The notes: a model not told the origin generated them from the sequence alone. Counted from the first letter of the stretch, positions 16,288-25,310 are shown. The stretch is DNA of 36,407 bases from an uncultured Bacteroidia bacterium (GCA_938006875.1 CALLMJ010000100.1:1-36407), one strand, 5' to 3'. A program made the numbers and translations.

Positions 16288-17604
16288 ATGAAGAAGATAT
16301 TCAGTTTGATATTGTTGTTTAGCCATTTTTGTTTGAAATCGCAATATAATGTTTCTGTAACTTATTGTAATCATAATGACGTGAATGCTTCTCGTTATGA
16401 ACCGTCAGAATTGCACCTTGGAAAAAAACACTTTCAATTATCAGGTAATTATTATTTGTGGGCAGGAAATAATGCTTTTCATTATGGTTTATTTGATAAA
16501 CTTCAAAATAATAAAGAACTTACAGAAACGGATATTAATAATTTACTTTCTGCCATGCACCCCACAAAAAACACATTAGGGATTGGTCAAGATTATCAAA
16601 TATTAGGTTTGGCATTTCAAATTAAGGGTTTTGCTATGGCTTTTTCTGTTGTAGATAAATTTGGATTTGATTTTAATTATACACGAAATTTTTTGAGTTT
16701 GCTATGGAAGGGTAATAAACAATTTGCAGGACAAAACATTGATTTAGGACCCATAAGCATGAACGCTCAATATACCAGAGAGTTTGTGGGAGCAACGGCT
16801 TTCAATATTGTTGGAGATATGGAAAAGGGAGTTAGATTAGGGTTTCGTGCTAAATATATTCAAGGAATAGGAGCATTAAGTATGCCCACTTCTCAATTAA
16901 AAATGTACACCGAGCCTGACGGGCGATACATTGATGTAGGTTTTAATTATCATTTGAATATGTCGGGACTTAATCAATTTGACCCTCTTAAATTTAATGG
17001 GACTGGCTATGGTGCAGATATTGGTGCAACTTTTAATTTTTCTCGTAAATTTTCATTAGATGCTTCTTTATTAGATGTAGGTTTGGTGAATTACAACCAA
17101 AATTTAAAAAGCTATGCAAAAATGGGGACTTATCGTTATGAGGGAATGTTTATCAAAAACTTTTTTGGTAACCCTGAAATTAATACTGATACAATTGCTG
17201 CTGTATTTGAACCCGTAGAAACCGAAGGAAAAAGTTTCTCGGTTGCATTACCTACTAGGCTTTTACTACAAGGAGAATTAAAACTTGGGCATAAAGAGGA
17301 AGAGTCTTTACAGCCTACTCACTCTTTCTTTTTTACTTATATTCAAGGATTTAATCAAAAACCTGGGGGAACTAAACGTCCTTATTTAGGTGTAGCCTAT
17401 AATTATGATTTACATGAATGGGTTGATGTAGGAGTTTCTGGAGCTTTGGGTGGTTACAACAAATATGCATTAGGGGCTTTCTTATCATTAAATTTGTTCC
17501 ATACCGTAAAAGTAGGTATAGGTTCTGATAATTTAATGCCTTTAATTATTAAAAAATTGGGCACTGGTATTGATGTTTCTTTGAATGCTTCTCTTTCTTT
17601 TTAA
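16288..17604 (+). CDS. DUF5723-type outer-membrane beta-barrel protein
   Basis: A 438-residue protein with a signal peptide (1-18, ending FCLKSQ) followed by alternating amphipathic strands and a C-terminal aromatic residue (SLSF), as in outer-membrane barrels. The N-terminal pattern (dense Asn/Tyr, HLGKKHFQLSGNYYLWAGNN) and internal GVRLGFRAKYIQGIG and GADIGATFNF strands match the DUF5723 family common in Bacteroidota. Its function is not established. It sits directly after the lipoprotein gene and before clpS, on the same strand. Confidence 0.75.
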   Translation: MKKIFSLILLFSHFCLKSQYNVSVTYCNHNDVNASRYEPSELHLGKKHFQLSGNYYLWAGNNAFHYGLFDKLQNNKELTETDINNLLSAMHPTKNTLGIGQDYQILGLAFQIKGFAMAFSVVDKFGFDFNYTRNFLSLLWKGNKQFAGQNIDLGPISMNAQYTREFVGATAFNIVGDMEKGVRLGFRAKYIQGIGALSMPTSQLKMYTEPDGRYIDVGFNYHLNMSGLNQFDPLKFNGTGYGADIGATFNFSRKFSLDASLLDVGLVNYNQNLKSYAKMGTYRYEGMFIKNFFGNPEINTDTIAAVFEPVETEGKSFSVALPTRLLLQGELKLGHKEEESLQPTHSFFFTYIQGFNQKPGGTKRPYLGVAYNYDLHEWVDVGVSGALGGYNKYALGAFLSLNLFHTVKVGIGSDNLMPLIIKKLGTGIDVSLNASLSF

Positions 17605-17628
17605 GTTTTATTAGCAAATAAAATTAAT

Positions 17629-17901
17629 ATGGCACAAGTAAAAGAATGGGTAAAACCACAAACTGTAACGGAAGAACAAGAAATTAGAAAACTCATTTTA
17701 TATAATGACCATGTCAATACTTTTGATTGGGTTATAGAGTGTTTGATGGAAATTTGTGAACATACAGAAGAACAAGCCACTCAATGTGCTTATTTAGTAC
17801 ATTATAGAGGCAAGCATCCTGTACTTTCAGGCAGTTATGAATATTTAGTCCCTCGTCATAATGCTTTAGCGGATAGAGGTTTATCCGTAAATATTGAGTA
17901 A
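17629..17901 (+). CDS. clpS: ClpS, adaptor of the Clp protease (N-degron recognition)
   Basis: A 90-residue adaptor that delivers N-degron substrates to ClpAP-type proteases. The core reads LILYNDHVNTFDWVIECL, then EEQATQCAYLVHYRGKHPV. The Asn and Asp of the YND motif and the His of VHYRGK, which contact the substrate alpha-amino group in studied ClpS proteins, are present; the third position of the motif is His where many have Asp. Length fits the compact Bacteroidota form. It is followed after 3 nt by a membrane protein gene. Confidence 0.93.
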   Translation: MAQVKEWVKPQTVTEEQEIRKLILYNDHVNTFDWVIECLMEICEHTEEQATQCAYLVHYRGKHPVLSGSYEYLVPRHNALADRGLSVNIE

Positions 17902-17904
17902 TTT

Positions 17905-18438
17905 ATGGATAACTCTCTTCTCCAAGAACTGGGTTCAAAAGCTAAAATTTCTTTTTCTAAATTTTTACAACTCGGTATTGGTGGTACGGTATTTTCTTTC
18001 TTTTTATTGTTTCTATTGGATTTTTTACATCCTAATTTCTGCTCTGAATCACCCAATATTTATTTTTGGAAATGTCTTCATTCTTTATGGGTTCATGTAG
18101 TTTTTCTTATCATTTTTCCAAGTTTTTATTTGATTTTCGCAATTTTTTATGCTCAAAAGTTTATTTTATATTTGATTGTTGAAGTTATAATCAATAAAGC
18201 GAAATACCAGTCTGTACAATGGGTTTTAGTTCATATTCCCAGTCAACTCCATTATACTTTACAAAAAATTTCTAAAAAATTAGGGAATCATCCATTCAAT
18301 TTAGAAAATTCAATAGAAAATTTAGTAAATATCCCGTATAAAAAAATTAGTCAAATTTTTATGCCTGATTTATTAGGTTTTTACATCATTATTTTTGTTG
18401 AAATTCTAACCTTCATTTATGTATGGGTAAAATTATAG
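17905..18438 (+). CDS. Uncharacterised membrane protein
   Basis: A 177-residue hydrophobic protein with predicted membrane segments at about 24-41, 62-95 (possibly two) and 155-175, and a cytoplasmic-looking stretch rich in Lys/Asn between 98 and 150. No family motif is recognised. It starts 3 nt after clpS and overlaps the following DUF2520 gene by 16 nt, so translation of the three is probably coupled. Codon and base use look like those of neighbours. An overlapping frame inside it (17894-18100) has no better support. Confidence 0.65.
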   Translation: MDNSLLQELGSKAKISFSKFLQLGIGGTVFSFFLLFLLDFLHPNFCSESPNIYFWKCLHSLWVHVVFLIIFPSFYLIFAIFYAQKFILYLIVEVIINKAKYQSVQWVLVHIPSQLHYTLQKISKKLGNHPFNLENSIENLVNIPYKKISQIFMPDLLGFYIIIFVEILTFIYVWVKL

Positions 18439-19205
18439 AACATATTGGTATAATAGGAACAGGAAATTTAGGTACACAAATTGCAATAAAAGCAGATGAA
18501 CTTAATTATGAAGTACAATTTGTTTACAACAGAACAAAAGATAAAGCTCATGAATTAGCGGGATTAGTGGACGCAAAAGCATTATCCATTTTAGAAAATT
18601 TACCCTCTTGTGATATTTTATTTTTAACTGTACCAGATCATCAAATTTCATTAGTCATTCAAGAATTGTTGCCTCTGAAAGAAAAACTTAAAGATACTAT
18701 CATTGTACATTGTAGTGGAGCCACTCCTATGAATGTTCTCAAAGATTTCGAATTATATGGGGTTTTTTATCCGCTTCAAACTTTTACCCAAAACAAAACA
18801 CCAGACTGGTCTCATATCCCTATTTTTTTAGAAGGCTGTAATTTAGAAGTAACCAAAACCTTGGAAATATTTGCTGGTTCGTTTTCAAATAATATATTCG
18901 TTCAAAATTCTGAAGAACGTCTTAAAATTCACTGTGGTGCTGTATTAGTTTCTAATTTTGTTCATGCTTTAGCGCACGCATCGCTTCAAATTTCTGAACA
19001 ACAAAATTTTAAACAAATCTACTTCCCTTTAATTACAGAAACCGTTCAAAAACTTCAAAATTTTCAACCACATGAATGTATCACAGGTCCCGCAAAAAGG
19101 AAAGATTTTACGACCATACAAAAGCATTTAAGTCTAATACAAAATTCTGAAATAAAAAAATTCTACGAAATCATGACAAAGTATATTCAAGAAAATATAA
19201 TTTAG
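18423..19205 (+). CDS. DUF2520 Rossmann-fold dehydrogenase-like protein
   Basis: A 260-residue protein with an N-terminal NAD(P)-binding fold: IGIIGTGNLGTQIA (8-21) has the GxGxxG loop and is followed by a basic stretch YNRTKDKA that would favour NADP. The middle segment (HCSGATPMNVLKDF..GVFYPLQTF) and C-terminal helical DUF2520 part (GAVLVSNFVHALAHASLQISEQ) match the proteins annotated as F420-dependent or short-subunit dehydrogenase-like oxidoreductases. Substrate unknown. It overlaps the membrane protein gene upstream. Confidence 0.85.
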   Translation: MGKIIEHIGIIGTGNLGTQIAIKADELNYEVQFVYNRTKDKAHELAGLVDAKALSILENLPSCDILFLTVPDHQISLVIQELLPLKEKLKDTIIVHCSGATPMNVLKDFELYGVFYPLQTFTQNKTPDWSHIPIFLEGCNLEVTKTLEIFAGSFSNNIFVQNSEERLKIHCGAVLVSNFVHALAHASLQISEQQNFKQIYFPLITETVQKLQNFQPHECITGPAKRKDFTTIQKHLSLIQNSEIKKFYEIMTKYIQENII

Positions 19206-19266
19206 TTTTCTTCTAATATTGGAAAATGAGCATTCCCTTCATTTTAAGCAGATTTAGTCCATGTTA

Positions 19267-20226
19267 TTACCTATTTATAAACTCTAACATAAACGGATTA
19301 AATTTATTTTCATGGGTTTCCATTGGACAATGCCCTGCATTAGGGATTACTTTTAACGGAACAATAGAATATTTTTCATGAAATTTTTGAGCAACTGATA
19401 ATGGTATCCAAGTATCTTTTTCTCCCCAAATTAATAGCATTTTACTTAAAACTTTGGAATAATCCATTTGAAAATCGGATTTTTGGGCAGACGTGGCTAA
19501 AATCCCTTTTGCGGCATCCGTTACCATTAAAGGTTTTAAATAACCCTTCAAAGCTTCTTCATCAGGAGTTTGCCCATAAGCAGAAGTAAGAATTTTCTGA
19601 AATTTATCAGGTTTAGCAAAATATCTTTGTAAAGCGATTTCTCCAATTCTATGAACGTAATGAGAATTTAACAACCAACGAGTCAAAAAATTAGATGGAG
19701 GATTAAAAAATAAACCATCAACACAAATAATAGAAAGGGTTTTTTGGGGATTCATTTGCCCCATAGTCAAAACCACAGAAGCACCCATAGAATGACCGAT
19801 TAAATGCCAATTTTCATAAGGGGTAATTTTCTCAGTAAGTTCCCAAGCCAATTTAGCACGATTTTCAGGAGAATGATTCCAATTGAATTTTCTTTCACTA
19901 AAACCAAAACTTGGTAAATCCATGCAAACAACTTGAAATCCACTTTGTGTTAAAGTATCAATATTTTTTCTCCATGAGAAAGTAGAACCTGAAAAACCAT
20001 GTATCATCAAAACATTTCCTTTTTTAGGTATTGTAGGTTCAAAAACTCTGTAATGAACGTTAACATCTTGAATTTTATCCATCTTTGAATTCGGAAATAA
20101 TAAAGAAGATTCAGAATAATCTAAAGTGGGTTTTAAAGGGATAAAGTAAGGAATTGCCAAAATTAAACAAATTCCACCTACTAAAATTAAACTCAACCAT
20201 TTTAAAATTTTTTTAAAATTCTTCAT
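19267..20226 (-). CDS. Membrane-anchored alpha/beta-hydrolase
   Basis: A 319-residue protein with an N-terminal membrane anchor (about 10-30) and a standard alpha/beta-hydrolase fold. The oxyanion region is MIHGFSGSTFSW, the nucleophile elbow is IGHSMGAS with Ser146, and Asp271 (WGEKDTWIP) and His299 (NAGHCPMETH) complete the triad. Its start overlaps the stop of the acyltransferase gene by 4 nt (ATGA), so the two are translationally coupled. That hints at a lipid-related substrate, but nothing in the sequence defines it. The Asp-Thr-Trp-Ile-Pro context is typical of monoacylglycerol-lipase-like and MhpC-like esterases. Confidence 0.85.
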   Translation of the reverse strand: MKNFKKILKWLSLILVGGICLILAIPYFIPLKPTLDYSESSLLFPNSKMDKIQDVNVHYRVFEPTIPKKGNVLMIHGFSGSTFSWRKNIDTLTQSGFQVVCMDLPSFGFSERKFNWNHSPENRAKLAWELTEKITPYENWHLIGHSMGASVVLTMGQMNPQKTLSIICVDGLFFNPPSNFLTRWLLNSHYVHRIGEIALQRYFAKPDKFQKILTSAYGQTPDEEALKGYLKPLMVTDAAKGILATSAQKSDFQMDYSKVLSKMLLIWGEKDTWIPLSVAQKFHEKYSIVPLKVIPNAGHCPMETHENKFNPFMLEFINR

Positions 20227-22064
20227 GAAGATTTGTTGCTATATTTATTGATAACATCGGTTGGTATGATTTTGTTATGAAAATTCATAAAATTTTTATA
20301 ACCTTCATATCCCATATATTTGATTAAAATATCGGGTTTGGTTTGAGTTAAATCTACTAAAATTAAGCCATCTAAAACATCATTAAAATCTGGGTCGACG
20401 TTAAAAGCGATAATTTTACCACCAAGGTTTAAGTATTGTTTTAATAAAACAGGGACTTTGGCACCAGAATGCTCAATATCGTTCATCAAATCTTGAACGT
20501 CTTTGATGTCTTTGATGGAAAAAGAATGATAAAATTTATCTCCTTTAAGGTACTTGAATTTTTTTCTAGGTTTCACAAAACCTTCTAGGTCTTTTAAGCT
20601 GTTATTTTCTTTTAAAAAATAAACCATTAAGTCTTTAGAAACGGCATTAAAATCATTAGATATAGAAACTGGACCGAATAAATTTTTGTATTGAGGATTT
20701 TGGGCTACATAATGCCCTATACCCATCCAAAGTAACATCAAAGGAGCAAAAGTTTTTTGATAATCTTTAACAATAAATGAACGCCCCATTTCTAATGCAG
20801 GATTAATTTCTTTGAAAAGATACTTTTTCATTTTAAATAAAGAATAAGTGTAAAGCCCTGCAATACCTTTTTCTTTTAAGATTTTATCAGCTTGACCAAT
20901 TCGATAAGCGCCTACCAATTTTTGTTTTTCTTGGTCCCAGATGCATAAATGAAGGTAATGTTCATCATAAATATCTAAATCAATAGATTTACCGCTTCCT
21001 TCTCCTACATCACGAAAAGTAATTTCACGCTGCCTCCCTATTTCACGCATAAGCATAGGTGCTTCATGAAACTCAAAACAATACACTTCAAAATTTTGAT
21101 AAGTTAATAGTTTTGTATGCTGAATATTTTCAATATCTTTTATAATTACCGAATTTTCAATATCTTGTAAAATAGGTTCTTGATTTTCAGAGGATTTGGG
21201 TAAAAAAGATTTAATTACATTGAAACTAAACTTTTGAAATTTGTATCTACCAGAAAGTAAGTAAGTTTTTGCATATAAATATTGAATTAGAGTTTCTGGG
21301 TCTTTATATTCAGCAATTTTATCAGGAGAAATAGGTTTCCCAATTTGGTAATGAATTTTTTTTACGGAAGGTCTTACAAGAGTATTGATTAGCATAGCAG
21401 TTTGTAATTTAGGATGGATGGAAGCGGCTAATTGAAAAATCCAACTATTTTTTCCATGAAAATAAAGAGGTACAACCGTAGGTTTTGTTTTTAAAATTAA
21501 TTTAGCAATGGTTGATGACCAAGGTTTTTCAGCAACTTTTCTCTGTTTCCATTTAAAAGAAGCAACTTCTCCAGAAGGAAATACTCCCAAAATTCCACCA
21601 TTTTTTAACCATAACATTGCTTCTTTAAGAGGGGCTATATTATATAGAGTAGAATCTTCCTTTTCAAAAGGATCTACACCAATTAGCTTATTTGTTACTT
21701 CTGGAATACTTTTTAATAAATAATTAGCCATAATACGATAATCCTCACGAATTTGTGATAAAAAAATTACCATAAATAAAGCATCTAATCCCCCAAACGG
21801 ATGATTACTTACAATCACTAAAGGTCCTTCAATTTTTTTTAAATTTTCAATATCTTTGGGGTTAATATGAAAATCAACACCCATTTGTTCTAATACTTTT
21901 GAAGCAAAAACATGTGCAGGAAAAATATCTTTACATAAACTATAGTGTTTATTAATTTTATCAATACCTAATGCAAATTCTACGAAGGGTTTTATTGGAA
22001 CAAAACTGTATTTCGCCCATTTACTCTTAAAAATTAGGTCAGTATCAACGAGTTTTTGCTTCAT
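20223..22064 (-). CDS. OlsF-like bifunctional acyltransferase (PlsC-like plus GNAT-like)
   Basis: A 613-residue fusion. The N-terminal half (about 60-290) is a lysophospholipid acyltransferase-like domain with VSNHPFGGLDAL (His88, Asp94) and the glycerol-binding-like VFPSGE (161-166). The C-terminal half (about 320-500) resembles the N-acyltransferase OlsB: REIGRQREITFRDVGEG, VGAYRIGQA and ALEMGRSFIV. This order matches OlsF, described as making ornithine lipids in Serratia and Flavobacterium: one half N-acylates the amino acid with a 3-hydroxy fatty acid and the other O-acylates the product. The exact amino acid head group here (ornithine, glycine or other) is unknown. A clear ribosome-binding site (GGAG, 6 nt before ATG) and a consensus promoter precede it. 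Confidence 0.85.
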   Translation of the reverse strand: MKQKLVDTDLIFKSKWAKYSFVPIKPFVEFALGIDKINKHYSLCKDIFPAHVFASKVLEQMGVDFHINPKDIENLKKIEGPLVIVSNHPFGGLDALFMVIFLSQIREDYRIMANYLLKSIPEVTNKLIGVDPFEKEDSTLYNIAPLKEAMLWLKNGGILGVFPSGEVASFKWKQRKVAEKPWSSTIAKLILKTKPTVVPLYFHGKNSWIFQLAASIHPKLQTAMLINTLVRPSVKKIHYQIGKPISPDKIAEYKDPETLIQYLYAKTYLLSGRYKFQKFSFNVIKSFLPKSSENQEPILQDIENSVIIKDIENIQHTKLLTYQNFEVYCFEFHEAPMLMREIGRQREITFRDVGEGSGKSIDLDIYDEHYLHLCIWDQEKQKLVGAYRIGQADKILKEKGIAGLYTYSLFKMKKYLFKEINPALEMGRSFIVKDYQKTFAPLMLLWMGIGHYVAQNPQYKNLFGPVSISNDFNAVSKDLMVYFLKENNSLKDLEGFVKPRKKFKYLKGDKFYHSFSIKDIKDVQDLMNDIEHSGAKVPVLLKQYLNLGGKIIAFNVDPDFNDVLDGLILVDLTQTKPDILIKYMGYEGYKNFMNFHNKIIPTDVINKYSNKSS

Positions 22065-22084
22065 ATTTACTCCTTTGTTATCTG

Positions 22085-22115
22085 CAAAAATAGATTTTTT
22101 TCATTTCATTGCAAA
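22085..22115 (-). promoter_or_regulatory. Consensus Bacteroidota promoter of the OlsF-like operon
   Basis: On the minus strand TTTG (22115-22112) is followed after exactly 19 nt by TATTTTTG (22092-22085), the full TTTG-N19-TAnnTTTG layout of the primary sigma factor in this phylum. The ATG follows about 20 nt later, with a GGAG ribosome-binding sequence between, unusual for a phylum that rarely uses one. Confidence 0.7.
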
Positions 22116-22209
22116 AGTTCATACCAGAATTTTATTTTAATCTATTTTTATTGATGATTTTTTTACTTTTGCATTTAAATTCTTTTGTGAAATAAATAGA
22201 CACCAATCA

Positions 22210-23130
22210 ATGATGAACGATATATCAATCAATGATGAACAACAGGTTTTAAAAAATAAAAAACTCAATGTCTTTACTTCATTAATGATAGTTTTATGCT
22301 CTATTGTTTTAGGAATAGAAACTTATTACTCAGAAAAAATACTATTATTCGTAGTTTTAGACTATATTTTTGCAATTTATTTTTTGGTTGAAATTATTGT
22401 ACGCTTTTTTAGCTATCCATCAAAAATACAATTTTTTAAGTTTTTTTCTGTGCATAAAACAGAAAATACGCGAGAAATAAAATTCATAGAAGAAGGTATT
22501 TGGAATTGGTTTGATTTACTCATTGTTGTAATCAGTAGTATAAGCCTTTTAGAATCGTTTTTTGAACATCCAGAATTTTTGGTGGTCAGTAGATTATTTA
22601 GAGTTTTTAGGATTTTAAGATTACTAGAAGTTAGTAAAGAATTGAAAGAAGTTGAAATGAAAATTATCAGTATCATACCTACTGTGTTTTCTTTTGCTTT
22701 ATTATTAAGTGTTTTAATGTATATTTATGCTATTGTTGGAGTATTTTTATTTGCTCATCAAAAATATAATAATGCAGATTTTTCTAATTTAGAAAATTCT
22801 TTTTTGACGTTATTTCAATGTATGACATTAGAGGGTTGGGTAGATATTTTACATCAAGCCAGCGAACATAATAATAATAGTTGGTTTATAAGAGGATATT
22901 TTATTAGCTTTATTATTTTAACAGTCATTGTAAGCTTTAATGTTTTTGTTGCGGTTTTAACATCACAAGTTCAAGAGAAAATTAGTGCATCTCAACAAAA
23001 AGAAGAAGCATTAATGATGAAACAATTAAATGAAAAAATAGACGAACAACACCATGTTTATCTACAACATATTCAAATGTTAATGAATGAAATAGAAAAT
23101 ATAAAAAATCAAATCCCCAAAAAATCGTAA
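22210..23130 (+). CDS. Voltage-gated cation channel, single-domain, Ca2+-type filter
   Basis: A 306-residue subunit with the six-helix plan of bacterial voltage-gated Na+/Ca2+ channels. S3 contains WNWFDLLIVV. S4 has four arginines at every third position (Arg128, 131, 134, 137 in SRLFRVFRILRLLEV). S5-pore-S6 spans about 150-250, with filter T206-L207-E208-G209-W210-V211-D212. A charged C-terminal coiled coil (about 253-300) would hold the tetramer. NaChBac-type Na+ channels usually read LESW. A Gly at this position is known from Ca2+-selective channels (vertebrate Cav repeats I and III, and the bacterial CavMr), so Ca2+ permeation is plausible. The S2-S3 linker (about 69-98) is long for this family. 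A TACTTTTG box sits at 22164-22171. Confidence 0.9.
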   Translation: MMNDISINDEQQVLKNKKLNVFTSLMIVLCSIVLGIETYYSEKILLFVVLDYIFAIYFLVEIIVRFFSYPSKIQFFKFFSVHKTENTREIKFIEEGIWNWFDLLIVVISSISLLESFFEHPEFLVVSRLFRVFRILRLLEVSKELKEVEMKIISIIPTVFSFALLLSVLMYIYAIVGVFLFAHQKYNNADFSNLENSFLTLFQCMTLEGWVDILHQASEHNNNSWFIRGYFISFIILTVIVSFNVFVAVLTSQVQEKISASQQKEEALMMKQLNEKIDEQHHVYLQHIQMLMNEIENIKNQIPKKS

Positions 23131-23135
23131 TTTTG
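23128..23135 (+). promoter_or_regulatory. TAnnTTTG box overlapping the channel stop codon
   Basis: TAATTTTG includes the channel gene's TAA stop and ends 4 nt before the next ATG (23140). If used, the transcript would begin at or next to the start codon. No -33 element is visible at the right distance. Confidence 0.35.
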
Positions 23136-23139
23136 TTTT

Positions 23140-23436
23140 ATGAATGAAACTATAAACCCTGATTTTTATGAATTAGTATCTCAAAGATGGGAGTTAGAAG
23201 ATAATCCTTCTCAATGGAGTTTATTTATTCAAACTTTAAAAAATAGAGTTATGGATTTATACCAAAATCAATCTGAAAAATTACTACAAATCTTATATCG
23301 TTTAGATGTTCCTGAAGAACAATTTATTTATGCTTCGCAATTAGAAACAATAGAAGAAACAGTTCAATATTTAACCCAAAAAATTGTAGATAGAGAATTG
23401 AAAAGGTATCATTTTAGGAAAAATTATAAGGGCTAA
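23140..23436 (+). CDS. Small uncharacterised protein
   Basis: A 98-residue, mostly helical, acidic protein (MNETINPDFYELVSQRWELE...) with no membrane segment and no motif I recognise. Helices are punctuated by Gln/Glu-rich stretches (QLETIEETVQYLTQKIVDREL). It starts 9 nt after the channel stop codon and may be co-transcribed or use its own box at 23128-23135. A regular amphipathic pattern and ordinary codon use support it as a real gene. Similar short proteins occur in Bacteroidota as unknowns. Function not inferred. Confidence 0.65.
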   Translation: MNETINPDFYELVSQRWELEDNPSQWSLFIQTLKNRVMDLYQNQSEKLLQILYRLDVPEEQFIYASQLETIEETVQYLTQKIVDRELKRYHFRKNYKG

Positions 23437-23470
23437 AAAAGTTTTTCAGTGATTGATTATAAAAAACTTT

Positions 23471-23478
23471 TAAATTTG
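23471..23478 (+). promoter_or_regulatory. TAnnTTTG box upstream of the epimerase gene
   Basis: TAAATTTG ends 12 nt before the ATG at 23491. An out-of-frame ATG lies at 23481 between them. The upstream element is only a TTG at 16 nt, so support is partial. Confidence 0.35.
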
Positions 23479-23490
23479 CAATGACAATTT

Positions 23491-24420
23491 ATGACAAGAT
23501 ATTTAGTAACTGGTGGAGCAGGTTTTATTGGTTCCAATATTGTAGAAGAACTCTTAAAAAGAGGTGATTTTGTACGTGTTTTAGATAATTTTTCTACTGG
23601 AAGACGCTCCAACCTTGACCCATTTAAAAATGATATTGATTTAATTGAAGGCGATATAAGAAGTTATCATGTAGTTCAAAAAGCATGTCAAGGTATTGAT
23701 TTTGTTTTACACCAAGCTGCTTTACCTTCTGTTCCCCGTTCAATTTTTGACCCCATCACTTCCAATGATGTAAACGTAAATGGAACTTTAAATATTCTGC
23801 ATGCAGCAAAAGAATGTAATGTAAAGCGTGTAGTTTATGCTTCTTCTTCTTCCGTTTATGGAGATAATCCTAAATCCCCCAAATCTGAAGATTTTATTCC
23901 TAATCCGAAGTCTCCTTACGCAGTTTCCAAATTAACAGGTGAATATTATTGCAAAGTTTTTCATCAAATTTATGGATTAGAAACCGTTTCATTAAGATAT
24001 TTTAATGTATTTGGTTTGAGACAAGACCCAAATTCTCAGTATGCCGCTGTAATTCCTAAATTTTTAAAAATGATAAAAAACGGGCAACCCCCTACTATCC
24101 ATGGAGATGGTAACCAAAGTAGAGACTTTACTTTTGTAAAAAATAATGTAGAAGCGAACATTATAGCATGCACTGCTCCCAATGCGGCTGGAAAAATTTT
24201 TAATATTGCTTGTGGTGAATCTTTTAGTTTAAACCAGTTAGTAGAAATGTTAAATGGCATTTTAGGAACTAATGTACAACCTATTCATGGTCCTGAAAGA
24301 AGTGGTGATGTTAAACATTCTTTAGCAGATATTCAAAAAGCAAAAGAAGACTTAAATTATCGTCCTTTGGTGATGTTCAAAGAAGGCTTAAAAATTTTAG
24401 TAGATAATTTCAACGAGTAA
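23491..24420 (+). CDS. NAD-dependent UDP-sugar 4-epimerase (WbpP/TviC-like)
   Basis: A 309-residue extended short-chain dehydrogenase/reductase. It shows the NAD loop GGAGFIGS (8-15), the LDNFSTG segment after strand 2, the catalytic Ser in ASSSSVYGD (118-125) and the Tyr143-x3-Lys147 pair in YAVSK. The downstream block [26 protein letters not shown] is typical of UDP-N-acetylglucosamine/galactosamine 4-epimerases such as WbpP and TviC, used for surface polysaccharides. GalE itself is usually longer, so UDP-GlcNAc is the better guess for substrate. No glycosyltransferase cluster adjoins it; sucD follows after 11 nt. Confidence 0.88.
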   Translation: MTRYLVTGGAGFIGSNIVEELLKRGDFVRVLDNFSTGRRSNLDPFKNDIDLIEGDIRSYHVVQKACQGIDFVLHQAALPSVPRSIFDPITSNDVNVNGTLNILHAAKECNVKRVVYASSSSVYGDNPKSPKSEDFIPNPKSPYAVSKLTGEYYCKVFHQIYGLETVSLRYFNVFGLRQDPNSQYAAVIPKFLKMIKNGQPPTIHGDGNQSRDFTFVKNNVEANIIACTAPNAAGKIFNIACGESFSLNQLVEMLNGILGTNVQPIHGPERSGDVKHSLADIQKAKEDLNYRPLVMFKEGLKILVDNFNE

Positions 24421-24431
24421 ATATAATTAAC

Positions 24432-25310
24432 ATGAGTATTTTAGTAAACAAAAGTTCCAAAGTAATTGTTCAAGGCTTTACAGGCAGTGAAGGAACCTTG
24501 CATGCAACTCAAATGATTGAGTACGGAACGAATTTAGTAGGAGGCGTTACACCCGGAAAAGGTGGACAAACCCATTTGAATAAACCTGTATTTAATACAG
24601 TTGATGCTGCTGTAAAAGCAACCGGAGCCAATGTATCTATCATTTTTGTACCACCCGCATTCGCTGCTGAAGCTATAATGGAAGCTGCTGATGCTGGTAT
24701 TGAATTAGTAATTTGTATTACAGAAGGTATCCCTGTTCAAGATATGATCTACGCAAAAAAATACATTACTGACAGAGGGGTAAGATTGATTGGTCCTAAC
24801 TGTCCTGGTGTGATTACTCCCGGTGAATGTAAAGTAGGAATTATGCCCGGCTTTATTCACAATCCCGGTAGAATTGGCGTAGTAAGTCGTTCTGGTACTT
24901 TAACTTATGAAACTGTTGACCAAGTAACCAAAATTGGTTTAGGTCAATCTACATGTGTGGGAATTGGTGGGGACCCTATCATTGGTTCTACTCACTTAGA
25001 TATTTTGAAAATTTTTAATGAAGACCCTAACACGGATGCAGTAATCATGATAGGTGAAATTGGTGGTAATAATGAAGAAATTGCAGCTGAATGGGCAAAA
25101 GACCATTTCAAAAAACCTTTAGTTGGATTTATTGCAGGTCAAACTGCACCTTCGGGCAGAAGAATGGGGCATGCAGGTGCTATTATTGCTGGTGGTAAAG
25201 GCGCCGCTAAAGATAAAATGGCTGTTATGCAGGCTTGTGGGATTACGGTTGTTGAATCTCCTGCTGAAATTGGTTCTACTTTAGCAAAAGTTTTGGGCAT
25301 CAAAATTTAA
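24432..25310 (+). CDS. sucD: Succinate-CoA ligase, alpha subunit
   Basis: The alpha subunit (292 residues) of the citric-acid-cycle enzyme interconverting succinyl-CoA and succinate with nucleotide phosphorylation. It shows the CoA-binding start [18 protein letters not shown], the [12 protein letters not shown] segment, SRSGTLTYE and the phosphohistidine loop [16 protein letters not shown] with His247. Length and motifs fit exactly. The beta subunit gene is not in the window, so the two are unlinked here. A hairpin terminator follows the stop codon. Confidence 0.97.
   Translation: MSILVNKSSKVIVQGFTGSEGTLHATQMIEYGTNLVGGVTPGKGGQTHLNKPVFNTVDAAVKATGANVSIIFVPPAFAAEAIMEAADAGIELVICITEGIPVQDMIYAKKYITDRGVRLIGPNCPGVITPGECKVGIMPGFIHNPGRIGVVSRSGTLTYETVDQVTKIGLGQSTCVGIGGDPIIGSTHLDILKIFNEDPNTDAVIMIGEIGGNNEEIAAEWAKDHFKKPLVGFIAGQTAPSGRRMGHAGAIIAGGKGAAKDKMAVMQACGITVVESPAEIGSTLAKVLGIKI

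Noticed and set aside
17894-18100. Overlapping plus-strand frame inside the 177-residue membrane protein gene
   Set aside because: The 17905 frame is longer, starts right after clpS and continues into the DUF2520 overlap, so the alternative is a shadow.
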